A stretch of 32,374 nt of DNA from Nitrospirae bacterium GWC2_56_14 (GCA_001803705.1 MHDY01000247.1:1-32374), one strand, 5' to 3'. Numbered from the stretch's first letter, positions 22,223 to 29,850 are shown. Numbers and translations are program-made. Notes: generated by a model from the letters alone, not told the origin.

Positions 22223-22262
22223 GAACAGGATTTTTTAAGATCACAAGAATAGCGATGAAACC

Positions 22263-23270
22263 TTATTCAAATCCAGGCAGTCCCTGCCGGATGATCCGGG
22301 AATATGCCAGGTCCCCGTCAACAACCTTGCTGCGCTCGTTGATGAGGCTGCGTTGTTTGAGCTCCGGGAAAGGGAAGGTTTGATCCATCGTTCCCAGCTC
22401 GTACGCCTTTTCTGCGACGTGGCCGCTGGCAAGAATGCGCCAGTCGAATGTTGCTTTTGGATAGTAGGGCACAATATGCTTCCAGATATCGGTGGTACAG
22501 TTCCCGGTCAGGGCGTTATACCACTCCGGCTTCTCCCTCAGCTTGTTGACGCTCCGCAGATAGTCCAGAAAGACCAGCCGGATCAGCTCAGGCGTAGCTT
22601 TCAGGCGATAGAGATAAACGTCCTCTCCTTTGCGGTAATTAGCGCGAAGCCGCACCACATCGCGCTCGTCGGCAACAACATAGGTCAGCTCGTACTGCTT
22701 GAAAAAACCCCTAGCCGATGAGTACTCCTCGCCTTTTTTCTTCCTGGTCTCGATGGAGAAACAGACGTACTCGTTCTTGCCGAACCCGAAGCTGAGCATG
22801 GTATGCGCCATATGTGGCAGACCCCAGTCAACCAGAAAAAGGTCCATACTGCGCAGGGTCCCAAGGTCGAAGGTCCGGTCATAGTGCCGCACCACATAAT
22901 CGGTCTCGGTCCGGTAATTGCAGTTCCGAATATTGTGAAGGGTAACGGTACTGCCCGATATGGCTGCAAAGGGAAGCGTTGCCACATCAGGCTGCCAGTC
23001 CCGATCGTTGCTCGGGGGCAGCCACAGCCACCATGCCAGCACCAGTGCGAATAAGGATGAAAAACAGATCGCTTTCCAGTTGTTCCGCCGGGGGAGCATG
23101 ACACTGACCAGCGCCGCTATTCCAAAAGCCGCTGCTGAAAAAAAACGCAGAGTGTCCGGGAGATTGGAGAAAACGATCGCCATGGTTCCCCAGCAGGTCA
23201 TGGCCAGGAACAGGAGCCAGGCAAGGAGCTGTTTGATCCTTACGCTAATTGTTGAAGCCACGCTGCCCAT
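22263..23270 (-). CDS. DUF4105 membrane-anchored protein
   Basis: 335 residues. Two hydrophobic hairpins occupy the N-terminal ~100 residues (LLAWLLFLAMTCWGTMAIVF, FFSAAAFGIAALVSVMLP, ICFSSLFALVLAWWLWLPPS). They are followed by an extracytoplasmic DUF4105-type domain: VTLHNIRNCNYRTETDYVVR, MDLFLVDWGLPHMAHTMLSF, FGKNEYVCFSIETRKKKGEE and the Cys/His-bearing NALTGNCTTDIWKHI. The N-C-T motif followed by a His downstream is reminiscent of papain-like active sites proposed for this family; that is inference. ATG 23270 has GGAG eight bases upstream. Monocistronic, between two CCTCTCCC-type repeats. Confidence 0.8.
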   Translation of the reverse strand: MGSVASTISVRIKQLLAWLLFLAMTCWGTMAIVFSNLPDTLRFFSAAAFGIAALVSVMLPRRNNWKAICFSSLFALVLAWWLWLPPSNDRDWQPDVATLPFAAISGSTVTLHNIRNCNYRTETDYVVRHYDRTFDLGTLRSMDLFLVDWGLPHMAHTMLSFGFGKNEYVCFSIETRKKKGEEYSSARGFFKQYELTYVVADERDVVRLRANYRKGEDVYLYRLKATPELIRLVFLDYLRSVNKLREKPEWYNALTGNCTTDIWKHIVPYYPKATFDWRILASGHVAEKAYELGTMDQTFPFPELKQRSLINERSKVVDGDLAYSRIIRQGLPGFE

Positions 23271-23307
23271 CTATTTTTCTCCGATTTCCGAAAATTGCTT
23301 CTTAAAA

Positions 23308-23398
23308 TCCCCTCCCTTCGATGGGAGGGGACTGAGGGGAGGGTGAAGTACCGCGTGATCGTCACCCTCTCCTAACCTCCCCCATCAAGGGGGAGGGA
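23308..23398. repeat. Double CCCTCCC hairpin repeat
   Basis: TCCCCTCCCTTCGATGGGAG with GGGACTGAGGGGAGGGTGA forms one half, and CACCCTCTCCTAACCTCCCC with CATCAAGGGGGAGGG the other. Each half is a hairpin and the two halves are also complementary to each other. It ends two bases before the hydrolase stop codon at 23401. Confidence 0.75.
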
Positions 23399-23400
23399 TA

Positions 23401-24297
23401 TTACCTCAACTTCATCCGAATAAACTGCCCGATCTTTTCAATCGCCTGCTTCCCCTCCGCCAGCCGATAAGCAAAAGCGTGGAACACATGCCACAAACCC
23501 TCCCAGACCTCCAGCGTCACCTCGACGCCGGCGGCCTTCGCCCGCTCTGCCACGCGCCTCGAATCGTCCAGCATGATCTCGTCGCTGCCCACGTGGATTA
23601 GGAGCGGCGGTAGTCCCTGCATATCGGCATAAAGCGGCGAGATGAGCGGATGGCGCAGGTCTTTTCCGCCTGCATAGAGCGCGGCGTGATACCGGTTCAT
23701 CTCATCGGTGAGCCAGGGATCAGCCTCGGCGCGGGTCACAACCGACTCCCCGGTGCCTGCAAGGTCGGTCCAAGGCGAGATCAGCACGGCTCCTGCCGGG
23801 AGCGCAACATGAGCATCGCGCAAAGAGACCAGCGTGGACAAGGCAAGGCCGCCGCCAGCGGAAAACCCGACGAGTATGATGCGGCTGTGCGGAATGCCCT
23901 GCTCAAGCAGCCAGCGGTAAGCAACGATCGTGTCCTCAAGCGCGGCAGGAAAAGGATGTTCCGGCGCCAGGCGGTAGTCGATGACCAGCGCACGGCAACC
24001 CGAGGCAGCCGAGAGAAATGATGCGTTCACCTGGGTCGCCTTGCTCGATCCCATGGTATAGCCGCCGCCATGGAAACAGAGAATGACAGCATCCGCAGCC
24101 GCACCAGGAGCGCTGACCCATTCGCCCGGCACCCCGCCTGCCATGACCGGCTCGACCTTGGTATCAGGCTGCAGCGGCACCCAGCTCGAAAGCCCTTCGA
24201 GATTGGTTCGTGCTTCCTTGATGGAAGTCGGCAAGGGGGCGCTTTTTAAGTTCTGTTTCAACCAGCGCCGAATGCGATCCTTTTCCCGATTTATCAC
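23401..24297 (-). CDS. Alpha/beta hydrolase (hormone-sensitive-lipase family)
   Basis: 298 residues of the HSL/esterase family IV fold. The oxyanion motif is LCFHGGGYTMGSSK (HGGG). The nucleophile elbow is LVGFSAGGGLALSTL, with F in place of the usual D of GDSAGG. The catalytic Asp lies in LLIHVGSDEIMLDDSRRVAE and the His in GLWHVFHAFAYRL. Members hydrolyse short-chain esters; the substrate is unknown. The first codon is GTG (MINREKDRIRRWLKQN) with GGGAG about twelve bases upstream. A second, unrelated alpha/beta hydrolase follows on its 5' side. Confidence 0.9.
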   Translation of the reverse strand: MINREKDRIRRWLKQNLKSAPLPTSIKEARTNLEGLSSWVPLQPDTKVEPVMAGGVPGEWVSAPGAAADAVILCFHGGGYTMGSSKATQVNASFLSAASGCRALVIDYRLAPEHPFPAALEDTIVAYRWLLEQGIPHSRIILVGFSAGGGLALSTLVSLRDAHVALPAGAVLISPWTDLAGTGESVVTRAEADPWLTDEMNRYHAALYAGGKDLRHPLISPLYADMQGLPPLLIHVGSDEIMLDDSRRVAERAKAAGVEVTLEVWEGLWHVFHAFAYRLAEGKQAIEKIGQFIRMKLR

Positions 24298-24365
24298 TGT
24301 TTAGAGAATCTCCCTTGATGCGCCGCTATCTGCGACCTGCTTTGAGACCACTAATTGAGCTTGAG

Positions 24366-25160
24366 TTATTTTCCCATCACCGCCGCAACAAACTCCTCCG
24401 GCTTTTCCACCTGCGGCATGTGGCCTGCACCATCGATCGTGATAAGCCTGGCTTCGGGTATCCACTTCTGGATCGCATCAGCCTGTTTCAAGGTCGAAAG
24501 ACCATCCTCTGCGCCCCAGATGAGCAGCGTCGGAGCCGTCGGCTTCGTGAGCAATGAACTATGGTTCATGATCGTGTCAAAGGAAATCCTGGAATAAGCC
24601 ATGGTGTTCTGCTCGATCTTTTCGAGGAAACCGGCAGGCAGTTTGGGAGGGTTTGCAAAGGACCGGTTCAGGGTCTTTCTGGAAAAAGTAGCGTTGCGGA
24701 TAAGCGCGCGAAATCCCTGGTTCACACCGGGCAGCGAAATAAGTTTTCTCATGAAACCGGGAATGATCGGCATATATCCACCGTCCACAAGCACAAGGTG
24801 GGAGACCATCTGAGGATGATCGTTCTCGAACTTGATTGCCGCTCCCGCGCCAAAAGAGTTTCCAACGACCGTAACACGGTCCAGATGCAGAGCACCAAGA
24901 AGTTCCTTGAGCATCGTTGCCATGCCTGACAACGTGGGCGTGGATAGTTTTTCCGACTGGCCGAACCCCGGGAGGTCGGGCGCAATGACGGTGTAGGATC
25001 GCGAAAGCCGGTCCCATACCCCGCTCCAGGACATTTCAGCGTCTCCCCATGCTGCATGGAGCAAGAGCAGAGCCGGGCCTGAGCCGCCTTTCCAGAAGTG
25101 AACCTTTTGTCCCAAAAGCGTGAGAGACTGCTCTTGTACGATTGATGATCGCTCGCTCAT
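24366..25160 (-). CDS. Alpha/beta hydrolase (MhpC-like)
   Basis: 264 residues from ATG 25160, which follows AGGAGGCCCTT; the track start lies in the dispersed repeat. A classical alpha/beta-hydrolase: LLLLHAAWGDAEMSWSGVWD (oxyanion strand; HAAWG in place of HG.xG), VIAPDLPGFGQSEKLSTPTL, nucleophile elbow VVGNSFGAGAAIKFENDHPQ, LLIWGAEDGLSTLKQADAIQ with the Asp, and TIDGAGHMPQVEKPEEFVAA with the His. It is like 2-hydroxymuconate-semialdehyde hydrolases and epoxide hydrolases in sequence style, but no aromatic degradation genes are nearby, so the substrate is unknown. Confidence 0.9.
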   Translation of the reverse strand: MSERSSIVQEQSLTLLGQKVHFWKGGSGPALLLLHAAWGDAEMSWSGVWDRLSRSYTVIAPDLPGFGQSEKLSTPTLSGMATMLKELLGALHLDRVTVVGNSFGAGAAIKFENDHPQMVSHLVLVDGGYMPIIPGFMRKLISLPGVNQGFRALIRNATFSRKTLNRSFANPPKLPAGFLEKIEQNTMAYSRISFDTIMNHSSLLTKPTAPTLLIWGAEDGLSTLKQADAIQKWIPEARLITIDGAGHMPQVEKPEEFVAAVMGK

Positions 25161-25185
25161 AAGGGCCTCCTGACCAGGATCAACA

Positions 25186-25325
25186 GCAAGAATTTTTCTC
25201 GCAAAGTACGCAAAGAACGCAAAGGAAACCATGAAGTAAAGTCTTATTGTGGTTTAAAACCTAAAGCAAGCCGTGGTTTACGCTTTTCTTGGCGACCTTT
25301 GCGAGCTTTGCGAGAGACGCCCTTT
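25186..25325 (+). repeat. ~140-bp dispersed inverted repeat element, copy B
   Basis: Terminal words CTCGCAAAGTACGCAAAGAA and inverted CCTTTGCGAGCTTTGCGAGA surround a core GGTTTAAAACCTAAAGCAAG then CCGTGGTTTACG. It aligns nearly end to end with the reverse complement of 2639-2779, from GCAAGAAT through GAGAGACGCC. It sits directly upstream of the hydrolase ribosome binding site. Confidence 0.75.
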
Positions 25326-25337
25326 GCCTTGACCTTT

Positions 25338-25784
25338 TTAGCTCCTATTTCCCGGTGCGTGCTCCGCCATGAACAACGCCCGCATTCTCAAATAGCGCCA
25401 CATGAACAGGAGCGCAAAGGATATGGGCCAGAGCAGCAGAAAGGGCCAGTGGACTTGAGAGCCCTGCTGCGCAGAGACAATGAGTACAACGGCGCTCGAC
25501 ATATAGTAGAGAACAACGCCGGACATGAACACCCACATATTCCTCCACCATGCTGTCAGGAACAACATGGCCAGGGGAATGCCGAACAGAGGCGGATCCA
25601 TGCTCCCCTGCAGCACATAGATCATGGAGATGCACATAAGCGGCCAGACGACCGCCAGTATCGTGCTGCGCCAGTCCCCGTGCCGCCGATGGTCCCAGAC
25701 GATCATGACGATCTGAAAGATCGGGAACCAGGGACCTGAAAAGAACACCTTTGCGCCGATCAACCACCAATAAGTCCCAACCAT
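25338..25784 (-). CDS. Small multi-pass membrane protein
   Basis: 148 residues from the ATG of MVGTYWWLIG, which follows CTGGGGGTATA. Four to five hydrophobic segments: YWWLIGAKVFFSGPWFPIFQ, STILAVVWPLMCISMIYVLQ, GIPLAMLFLTAWWRNMWVFM, GVVLYYMSSAVVLIVSA, and PFLLLWPISFALLFMWRYLR. A charged WDHRRHGDWR loop follows the first. The track start (GTG in CCTTCGTGG) is part of a word repeat and is unlikely. No family recognised; an integral membrane protein of unknown function. Confidence 0.65.
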   Translation of the reverse strand: MVGTYWWLIGAKVFFSGPWFPIFQIVMIVWDHRRHGDWRSTILAVVWPLMCISMIYVLQGSMDPPLFGIPLAMLFLTAWWRNMWVFMSGVVLYYMSSAVVLIVSAQQGSQVHWPFLLLWPISFALLFMWRYLRMRALFMAEHAPGNRS

Positions 25785-25810
25785 TATACCCCCAGACAAG
25801 CAAAACCATT

Positions 25811-25918
25811 TTTGCCACGAAGGCACTAAGGCACTAAGAGAACCTTAGACTAAATGTTTAATAAAAACCAGGATCATGATCCGGCATTTCTTCGTGCCTT
25901 CGTGCCTTCGTGGCAAAG
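25811..25918. repeat. CTTCGTGC / GGCACTAAG inverted word repeat
   Basis: TTGCCACGAAGGCACTAAGG then CACTAAG faces TTCTTCGTGCCTTCGTGCCT then TCGTGGCAA, with 8-bp tandem CTTCGTGC words. The outer arms TTTGCCACGAAGGCAC and GTGCCTTCGTGGCAAA are perfectly complementary. It fills the gap between hemerythrin and the membrane protein gene. Confidence 0.75.
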
Positions 25919-25946
25919 CTATTGTTTCCATTTTGCTTCTAAAAAC

Positions 25947-25976
25947 AAAAAGGGCTGAGAAAAACTCTCAACCCTT
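25947..25976 (-). terminator. Intrinsic terminator after the hemerythrin gene
   Basis: On the minus strand AAGGGTTGAGA pairs with TCTCAGCCCTT (one G-T wobble) around a 5-nt loop and is followed by T-rich sequence, about 20 bp after the stop. Confidence 0.85.
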
Positions 25977-25997
25977 ATAAAGACCATCCCTGTCCTT

Positions 25998-26405
25998 CTA
26001 CATTTTCATCTTCAGATACATACCAAGCGCCCGGTCGGAATACTTGATATGGTTGACCAGCCAGTCGACGCAGAGGTCCTTGATCTCCTGAGCAAGAGGG
26101 GCATTGATGCCCTCCATCATAAGCCGGTCCTTGAGCTTCATGAAGGTCCTCACGAACTGTTCGTGCTGGGCCTTGTGCGCCGTGGCGCTGGAGTAGTTGT
26201 ATTTCGCCATATACTTCTCTTCGTTCCCGAAATGGAACACCACGTAGTCGGTCAGATACTGAACGATCTTTGAGATCTCTTCCCTGGCCGTGGTCCCCTT
26301 GTCAACGGCAAGAAGCAGGCTGTTCACGCGTACGATCAGTTCCTTGTGCTGGGTGTCGATGTCCGACGAGCCCGATGCAAGATTTTCACTCCACTGTAAT
26401 GACAT
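25998..26405 (-). CDS. Bacteriohemerythrin
   Basis: 135 residues from ATG 26405 (after AAGGAGAACAGTTGGT); the longer track form is not supported. The four-helix hemerythrin diiron ligands are in order: SSDIDTQHKELIVRVNSLLL, TDYVVFHFGNEEKYMAKYN (HxxxE), TAHKAQHEQFVRTFMKL (HxxxH), and VDWLVNHIKYSDRALG (HxxxxD). It binds O2 reversibly and can act in oxygen sensing, storage or delivery to oxygen-using enzymes. A promoter lies immediately upstream and a terminator follows, so it is a single-gene unit. It suits a microaerophile or anaerobe that meets oxygen. Confidence 0.95.
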   Translation of the reverse strand: MSLQWSENLASGSSDIDTQHKELIVRVNSLLLAVDKGTTAREEISKIVQYLTDYVVFHFGNEEKYMAKYNYSSATAHKAQHEQFVRTFMKLKDRLMMEGINAPLAQEIKDLCVDWLVNHIKYSDRALGMYLKMKM

Positions 26406-26445
26406 ACCAACTGTTCTCCTTAGATCGATGTTTTTTCCACGGCAT

Positions 26446-26475
26446 ACTATAGCATAGCCTGGCCTCCGGCCACAA
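26446..26475 (-). promoter_or_regulatory. Promoter of the bacteriohemerythrin gene
   Basis: On the minus strand TTGTGG and TATAGT are separated by 18 bp, about 40 bp before the start codon. Confidence 0.5.
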
Positions 26476-26511
26476 CCAGAGAATATACCCTTTGACAGGG
26501 ACAATCCCGCC

Positions 26512-27498
26512 CTACCCCTGTTTCCTGCGGTTGGCATAACCGGGATACAAACGGGTTATGCAGTCGGGGCAGAGGCCGTGGGTGAACTCGGCGTCGGTAT
26601 GCTCGCTGATATAGGATTCGATGGTGTTCCAGTATCCCTTGTCATCGCGGATCTTTTTGCAGCCGGCGCAGATCGGCAGCAGCCCTTGCAGCGTCTTGAC
26701 GTCATCGACGGCCTTTTGCAGGTCCTTGATCAGTTTTTCCCGCTCCGCCGTCGCCTGCTTCCGCTCGGAAATATCGATGCAATACTCGATGACCTGCACG
26801 AGCGTTCCCCGGTCGTCAAAGATGGGGAAGCAATGTACCTCCATGTCGCGGCATTTTCCGTCAGCGCCGCAATGCGTATGCTCCACGGTAACGGGCTGGC
26901 CCGTTTCCTTGACCTTTTCAAAGGGGCAGGGATGATCGCTGCCGCTGCAGGGGGCATCGCTGAGGTGAGAAAGCTCATGACAGGCCATATTCTCCGGCAG
27001 TTTGCCCGGGTAGGCGGCGTAGTTCGCCAGTTTGAGATGGTGGGTTTCGGCGTCAATGACCGTGAAGGGGTGCGGCAGCGCATCGATCACCGCGGTCAGA
27101 AAGACATTCTGCTTCCGGATCTTTTCCTCGGCGACCTTGAGGTCCGTAACGTCCTTGATGATCAGCACTGCGCCGACACATTCTTCTTTTTCATAAAAAG
27201 GCGAGATCGAGATCTGCGTCTGGCGCACCTCTCCGGACTTGGTCCTCGTCTCCGCGTCCTTGTGCAGGACCGGCGTCTGTTCCTGCATGACGCGCCTCGG
27301 CGGACAGATGCCGCTGCAGAGCGCCGACCGCTCGCAGAAGATATCGTGGCAAACCTGCCCCACGGATTCCTGCGGAGAAAAGCCGGTCAACCGCTCAGCC
27401 GCCGGGTTTGAATAAAGGATGTCCATGTCCCGGTCGACAACATACACCGCTTCGCTCATGCTGTTCAGGATCGCTTTATGGAGATTGATGAATTTCAT
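26512..27498 (-). CDS. Tandem PAS-domain protein with zinc-type C-terminal motif
   Basis: 328 residues. PAS 1 (~10-125): AILNSMSEAVYVVDRDMDIL, YSNPAAERLTGFSPQESVGQ and a PAC end (VLIIKDVTDLKVAEEKIRKQ). PAS 2 (~130-255): LTAVIDALPHPFTVIDAETH then VQVIEYCIDISERKQATAER. A short coiled coil leads to the C-terminal module ICAGCKKIRDDKGYWNTIES then HGLCPDCITRLYPGY, a four-Cys motif (CxxC...CxxC) often found at the end of PAS or receiver proteins. PAS 1 is Cys-rich (CHDIFCERSALCSGICPPRR), as are many redox or haem-free PAS sensors. There is no kinase or cyclase output, so it may act by protein contact. The MKFINLHKAI start is chosen; the upstream extension starts at a GTG lacking a ribosome binding site. 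Confidence 0.85.
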   Translation of the reverse strand: MKFINLHKAILNSMSEAVYVVDRDMDILYSNPAAERLTGFSPQESVGQVCHDIFCERSALCSGICPPRRVMQEQTPVLHKDAETRTKSGEVRQTQISISPFYEKEECVGAVLIIKDVTDLKVAEEKIRKQNVFLTAVIDALPHPFTVIDAETHHLKLANYAAYPGKLPENMACHELSHLSDAPCSGSDHPCPFEKVKETGQPVTVEHTHCGADGKCRDMEVHCFPIFDDRGTLVQVIEYCIDISERKQATAEREKLIKDLQKAVDDVKTLQGLLPICAGCKKIRDDKGYWNTIESYISEHTDAEFTHGLCPDCITRLYPGYANRRKQG

Positions 27499-27691
27499 AT
27501 GCTGGTACCCCTGTGTTGTCCACTTTTCGGGAACGTGCAGCCCTTCCTGAAGGACTTTAGTATCATACAACTTCGAGGGGTGGTTCCGCACTAGTTTTTT
27601 CAGGGGTTATGCTGAATGACAAGCAGGAATTGACGGAATGAAGAATGCGTGAGACGTTGTTTTATTTTGGCTTTGGTTCCAGTTGTCCCGG

Positions 27692-28243
27692 CTAAGTGGT
27701 TTTCCTGAGGATCGCCGACCTGCTGATACTCACCGGGGGGGCCTCTCCAACCGTAAACCCGGCGTCGCGGGCAAGCGCAACGATCCTTTGAAATTCCCGC
27801 TCCGTGACATGAATGCGCGGCTCGACCAGGAGCACGCTTCCAGACGGCTTCAGCGTCGAAAAAATCTGGTCTAATAATTTTTGTACATCAGCGACCTCGT
27901 GCGCCATCCAGAAGGCAAGGGCGAAATCAGCCGGACCGGTCGCGTGAATATCGTCCCGGGTTGCCCGCTGGAGAATGATGCGTTCCGAAAGCCCGGCGCG
28001 CTCAGCGCGTTTCCGAAGGGCATCGAGCATTTCCTGCTGAAGATCGACGCAGATGACTTTCCCCTGCGCTCCCACGAGCCCAGCCATTGCCAGGGAGAAG
28101 AACCCCATACCGCTGCCGAGGTCAAGCACGGTCATTCCGTCTCGAACAAAGGGAGCAAGGATCTTTTCAGGTTCATGCATGATGCGTCGGAACGGATTGG
28201 CAAGGGCATAGCCCAGCCACCAGGGACAGGTATGATGCTGCAT
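27692..28243 (-). CDS. Class I SAM-dependent methyltransferase
   Basis: 183 residues from ATG 28243 (after AAAGGAGAGACC). Motif I is TVLDLGSGMGFFSLAMAGLV, then KVICVDLQQEMLDALRKRAE (the acidic ribose ligand), ADFALAFWMAHEVADVQKLL (motif II region) and GSVLLVEPRIHVTEREFQRI. The N-terminus (CPWWLGYALANPFRRIMHEP) resembles a subgroup of UbiE-like methyltransferases common in anaerobes. Substrate unknown. The track's extra 22 residues (MRGLKCEVRSEKCEVEK) are translated word repeat and not part of the protein. Confidence 0.9.
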   Translation of the reverse strand: MQHHTCPWWLGYALANPFRRIMHEPEKILAPFVRDGMTVLDLGSGMGFFSLAMAGLVGAQGKVICVDLQQEMLDALRKRAERAGLSERIILQRATRDDIHATGPADFALAFWMAHEVADVQKLLDQIFSTLKPSGSVLLVEPRIHVTEREFQRIVALARDAGFTVGEAPPVSISRSAILRKTT

Positions 28244-28258
28244 GGTCTCTCCTTTATT

Positions 28259-28350
28259 CTTTTCTACTTCACACTTCTCACTTCTCACTTCACATTTCAA
28301 ACCTCTCACTTCACACTTCCCACTTCACCCTTCTCACTTCTAACTTCTCA
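28259..28350. repeat. TTCTCACTTC word repeat
   Basis: About nine tandem degenerate copies of a ~10-bp word such as CACTTCTCACTTCTCACTTC, CAAACCTCTCACTTCACACT and TCACCCTTCTCACTTCTAAC. It is purely polypyrimidine on the plus strand apart from A. Its last copy overlaps the TGA stop codon of the universal stress protein gene. Confidence 0.8.
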
Positions 28351-28824
28351 CTCCACCACCCAGACAGCGCAGTTCTTTGCTTCGTGGATGAGGCGATTCG
28401 AGGTGCTGCCGAAGAGGAACTCCTCGGTCTTGGTCTTGTGGTGGCGGCCCACGACCACCGTGCAGCACGTAAGGTCGCAGCGGATCGCAAGAATGGCGTC
28501 GGACAGCGACTTTGCATCTCCCACGCAAACGTGAACGCGTACTTTGTCCTCGGGGAATCCGGATTGGATCAGGATCGTCCGGTAATGCTCCAGCAGTTTA
28601 TTCGCTGTACCGGTTTTTTCCTCGATCCAGGCCTTCAGCTCCGCTTCGGTCTCGTAAAAATCCTGTTCCGGTTCTGGGATAACGCTCAGGAGGGTGAGCG
28701 TGAAACCGGGGAAACCGCCGAGAAAATCGGCAACGTACAGCACGGCACGGCGCGAACTGTCCGATTCGTCCACCGCAATCAGAAGGTGTTTGTCTTTTAC
28801 GGGATTCTCAGGCTGGGTATCCAT
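28348..28824 (-). CDS. Universal stress protein (UspA family)
   Basis: 158 residues. The Usp fold is evident: HLLIAVDESDSSRRAVLYVA at the N-terminus, VRVHVCVGDAKSLSDAILAI in the middle, and a C-terminal TVVVGRHHKTKTEEFLFGST then SNRLIHEAKNCAVWVVE. The last part corresponds to the G-x-x-G-x(9)-G-S ATP-binding motif but is degraded (GRHHK, FGST), so ATP binding is uncertain. Cytoplasmic stress-response protein. ATG 28824 follows AAAGGAGTATTTGT. The kinase-like gene lies just upstream on the same strand, and only a short repeat separates them. Confidence 0.92.
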   Translation of the reverse strand: MDTQPENPVKDKHLLIAVDESDSSRRAVLYVADFLGGFPGFTLTLLSVIPEPEQDFYETEAELKAWIEEKTGTANKLLEHYRTILIQSGFPEDKVRVHVCVGDAKSLSDAILAIRCDLTCCTVVVGRHHKTKTEEFLFGSTSNRLIHEAKNCAVWVVE

Positions 28825-28854
28825 ACAAATACTCCTTTCAAAGACCCTCGGTCT

Positions 28855-28889
28855 TCAATCCGCATTCCGAAATCCGCAATCCGCAATCG
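28855..28889. repeat. AATCCGCA word repeat
   Basis: TCAATCCGCATTCCGAAATC then CGCAATCCGCAATCG has four degenerate copies of an 8-9-bp word. It begins right after the kinase stop codon and ends about 30 bp before the universal stress protein start. Confidence 0.6.
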
Positions 28890-28890
28890 A

Positions 28891-29850
28891 TTACAGCTCT
28901 CCCAGATCATCGAGCAGCTCCTGCGTCGTTTCATAGTACACCGGTGCGCTGACGGCAAAGTGCATCAATACCCGGTTCAGCTTTTCCGGGACATAGGGAT
29001 ATACCTTTTTAAGATTGTTCACCCGGTTATGAAAGACGATGTTCACATCGTCCTCCGTAAGGCGGTCGAACACGTCGGGGCGCTCCCGCAGGAGCCGATA
29101 GGTAGTAACATCGCCCCGTCCCGCAAGGAACAGGAGCACGTTCCCGAGGCCGAACAGGTCGTAGCCGAACCGGCTCTCACCGTGGCGGTAGTTGAAATCG
29201 AAGTCGATCCACCGGTAATGCCCGGTAGCATCGTCTTTGATGATGTGGTCGCGCCTGATGTCGCCGTGCTTCTCATTATGGTCGTGCAGAAAACGGATCG
29301 CCTCGGTGAGCCCCATGAACTCAGCAAGCAGCGCGGGAAAGTGATTATGGAAGTAATCCTCATGGTCCGATCCCAGTTCCAGCGCCACCTGGCCCAGGGT
29401 CTTGCCCCTGATATAGTCCAGGATGCGAAGCTGATTGCCTGCCGTATCGAGCACGGTCTTTCCCTGCATGAATGCCGGCTTGCCGCTCACCAGTTCGAGG
29501 ATCCGCGCCTCTTTCTGCGGGCTGCGCACGCAGTCGAATACCAGGTTCCCGATCCGTGCCTCGAACCGCTCCCGGAAGACCCATTTCAGGATCTTGACGT
29601 CGCCGGTCAGGAGGTTCCTGGCGCGCTTGACCCAGAACTTCTGCTCGTCATCGATCCCGAACCTGCCTTCGCGCTCGTTGTTCCTGACGAAGTAGGGCAC
29701 CTTGTCGAGCACGACCACGTCATCGTAGTCCACGCGAAAAAAGTCCGCCGTGTCCTTGATCCGCACCCGCTTCGGCACGCGTTCCCGCGGCACCCACTTG
29801 CGGATCATGCGAAGGAGCTCCTTTTCTGAATAGCCGTCCGATTCTCCCAT
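28891..29850 (-). CDS. Protein kinase-like protein
   Basis: 319 residues with a kinase-type fold. The N-lobe region includes KVPYFVRNNEREGRFGIDDE and FWVKRARNLLTGDVKILKWV, and a Lys that may serve as the ATP-binding Lys. The catalytic loop reads EKHGDIRRDHIIKDDATGHY (HGDxRxxH in place of HRDLKPxN) and the metal-binding motif is WIDFDFNYRHGESRFGYDLF (DFD in place of DFG). A C-lobe with FGLGNVLLFLAGRGDVTTYR follows. This is closer to small-molecule or bacterial kinase-like folds than to canonical Hanks kinases. ATG 29850 follows CTGGAGAACATTC. The adjacent universal stress protein could be its partner or substrate; no other evidence for that. Confidence 0.8.
   Translation of the reverse strand: MGESDGYSEKELLRMIRKWVPRERVPKRVRIKDTADFFRVDYDDVVVLDKVPYFVRNNEREGRFGIDDEQKFWVKRARNLLTGDVKILKWVFRERFEARIGNLVFDCVRSPQKEARILELVSGKPAFMQGKTVLDTAGNQLRILDYIRGKTLGQVALELGSDHEDYFHNHFPALLAEFMGLTEAIRFLHDHNEKHGDIRRDHIIKDDATGHYRWIDFDFNYRHGESRFGYDLFGLGNVLLFLAGRGDVTTYRLLRERPDVFDRLTEDDVNIVFHNRVNNLKKVYPYVPEKLNRVLMHFAVSAPVYYETTQELLDDLGEL

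Noticed and set aside
25299-25739. Plus-strand 146-aa ORF starting MRALRETPF
   Set aside because: The start comes from the dispersed repeat and the rest is antisense to the membrane protein gene.
1803-25918. CRISPR array
   Set aside because: The intergenic repeats have words of 6-10 bp without uniform 25-40-bp repeats and unique spacers, and there are no cas genes.
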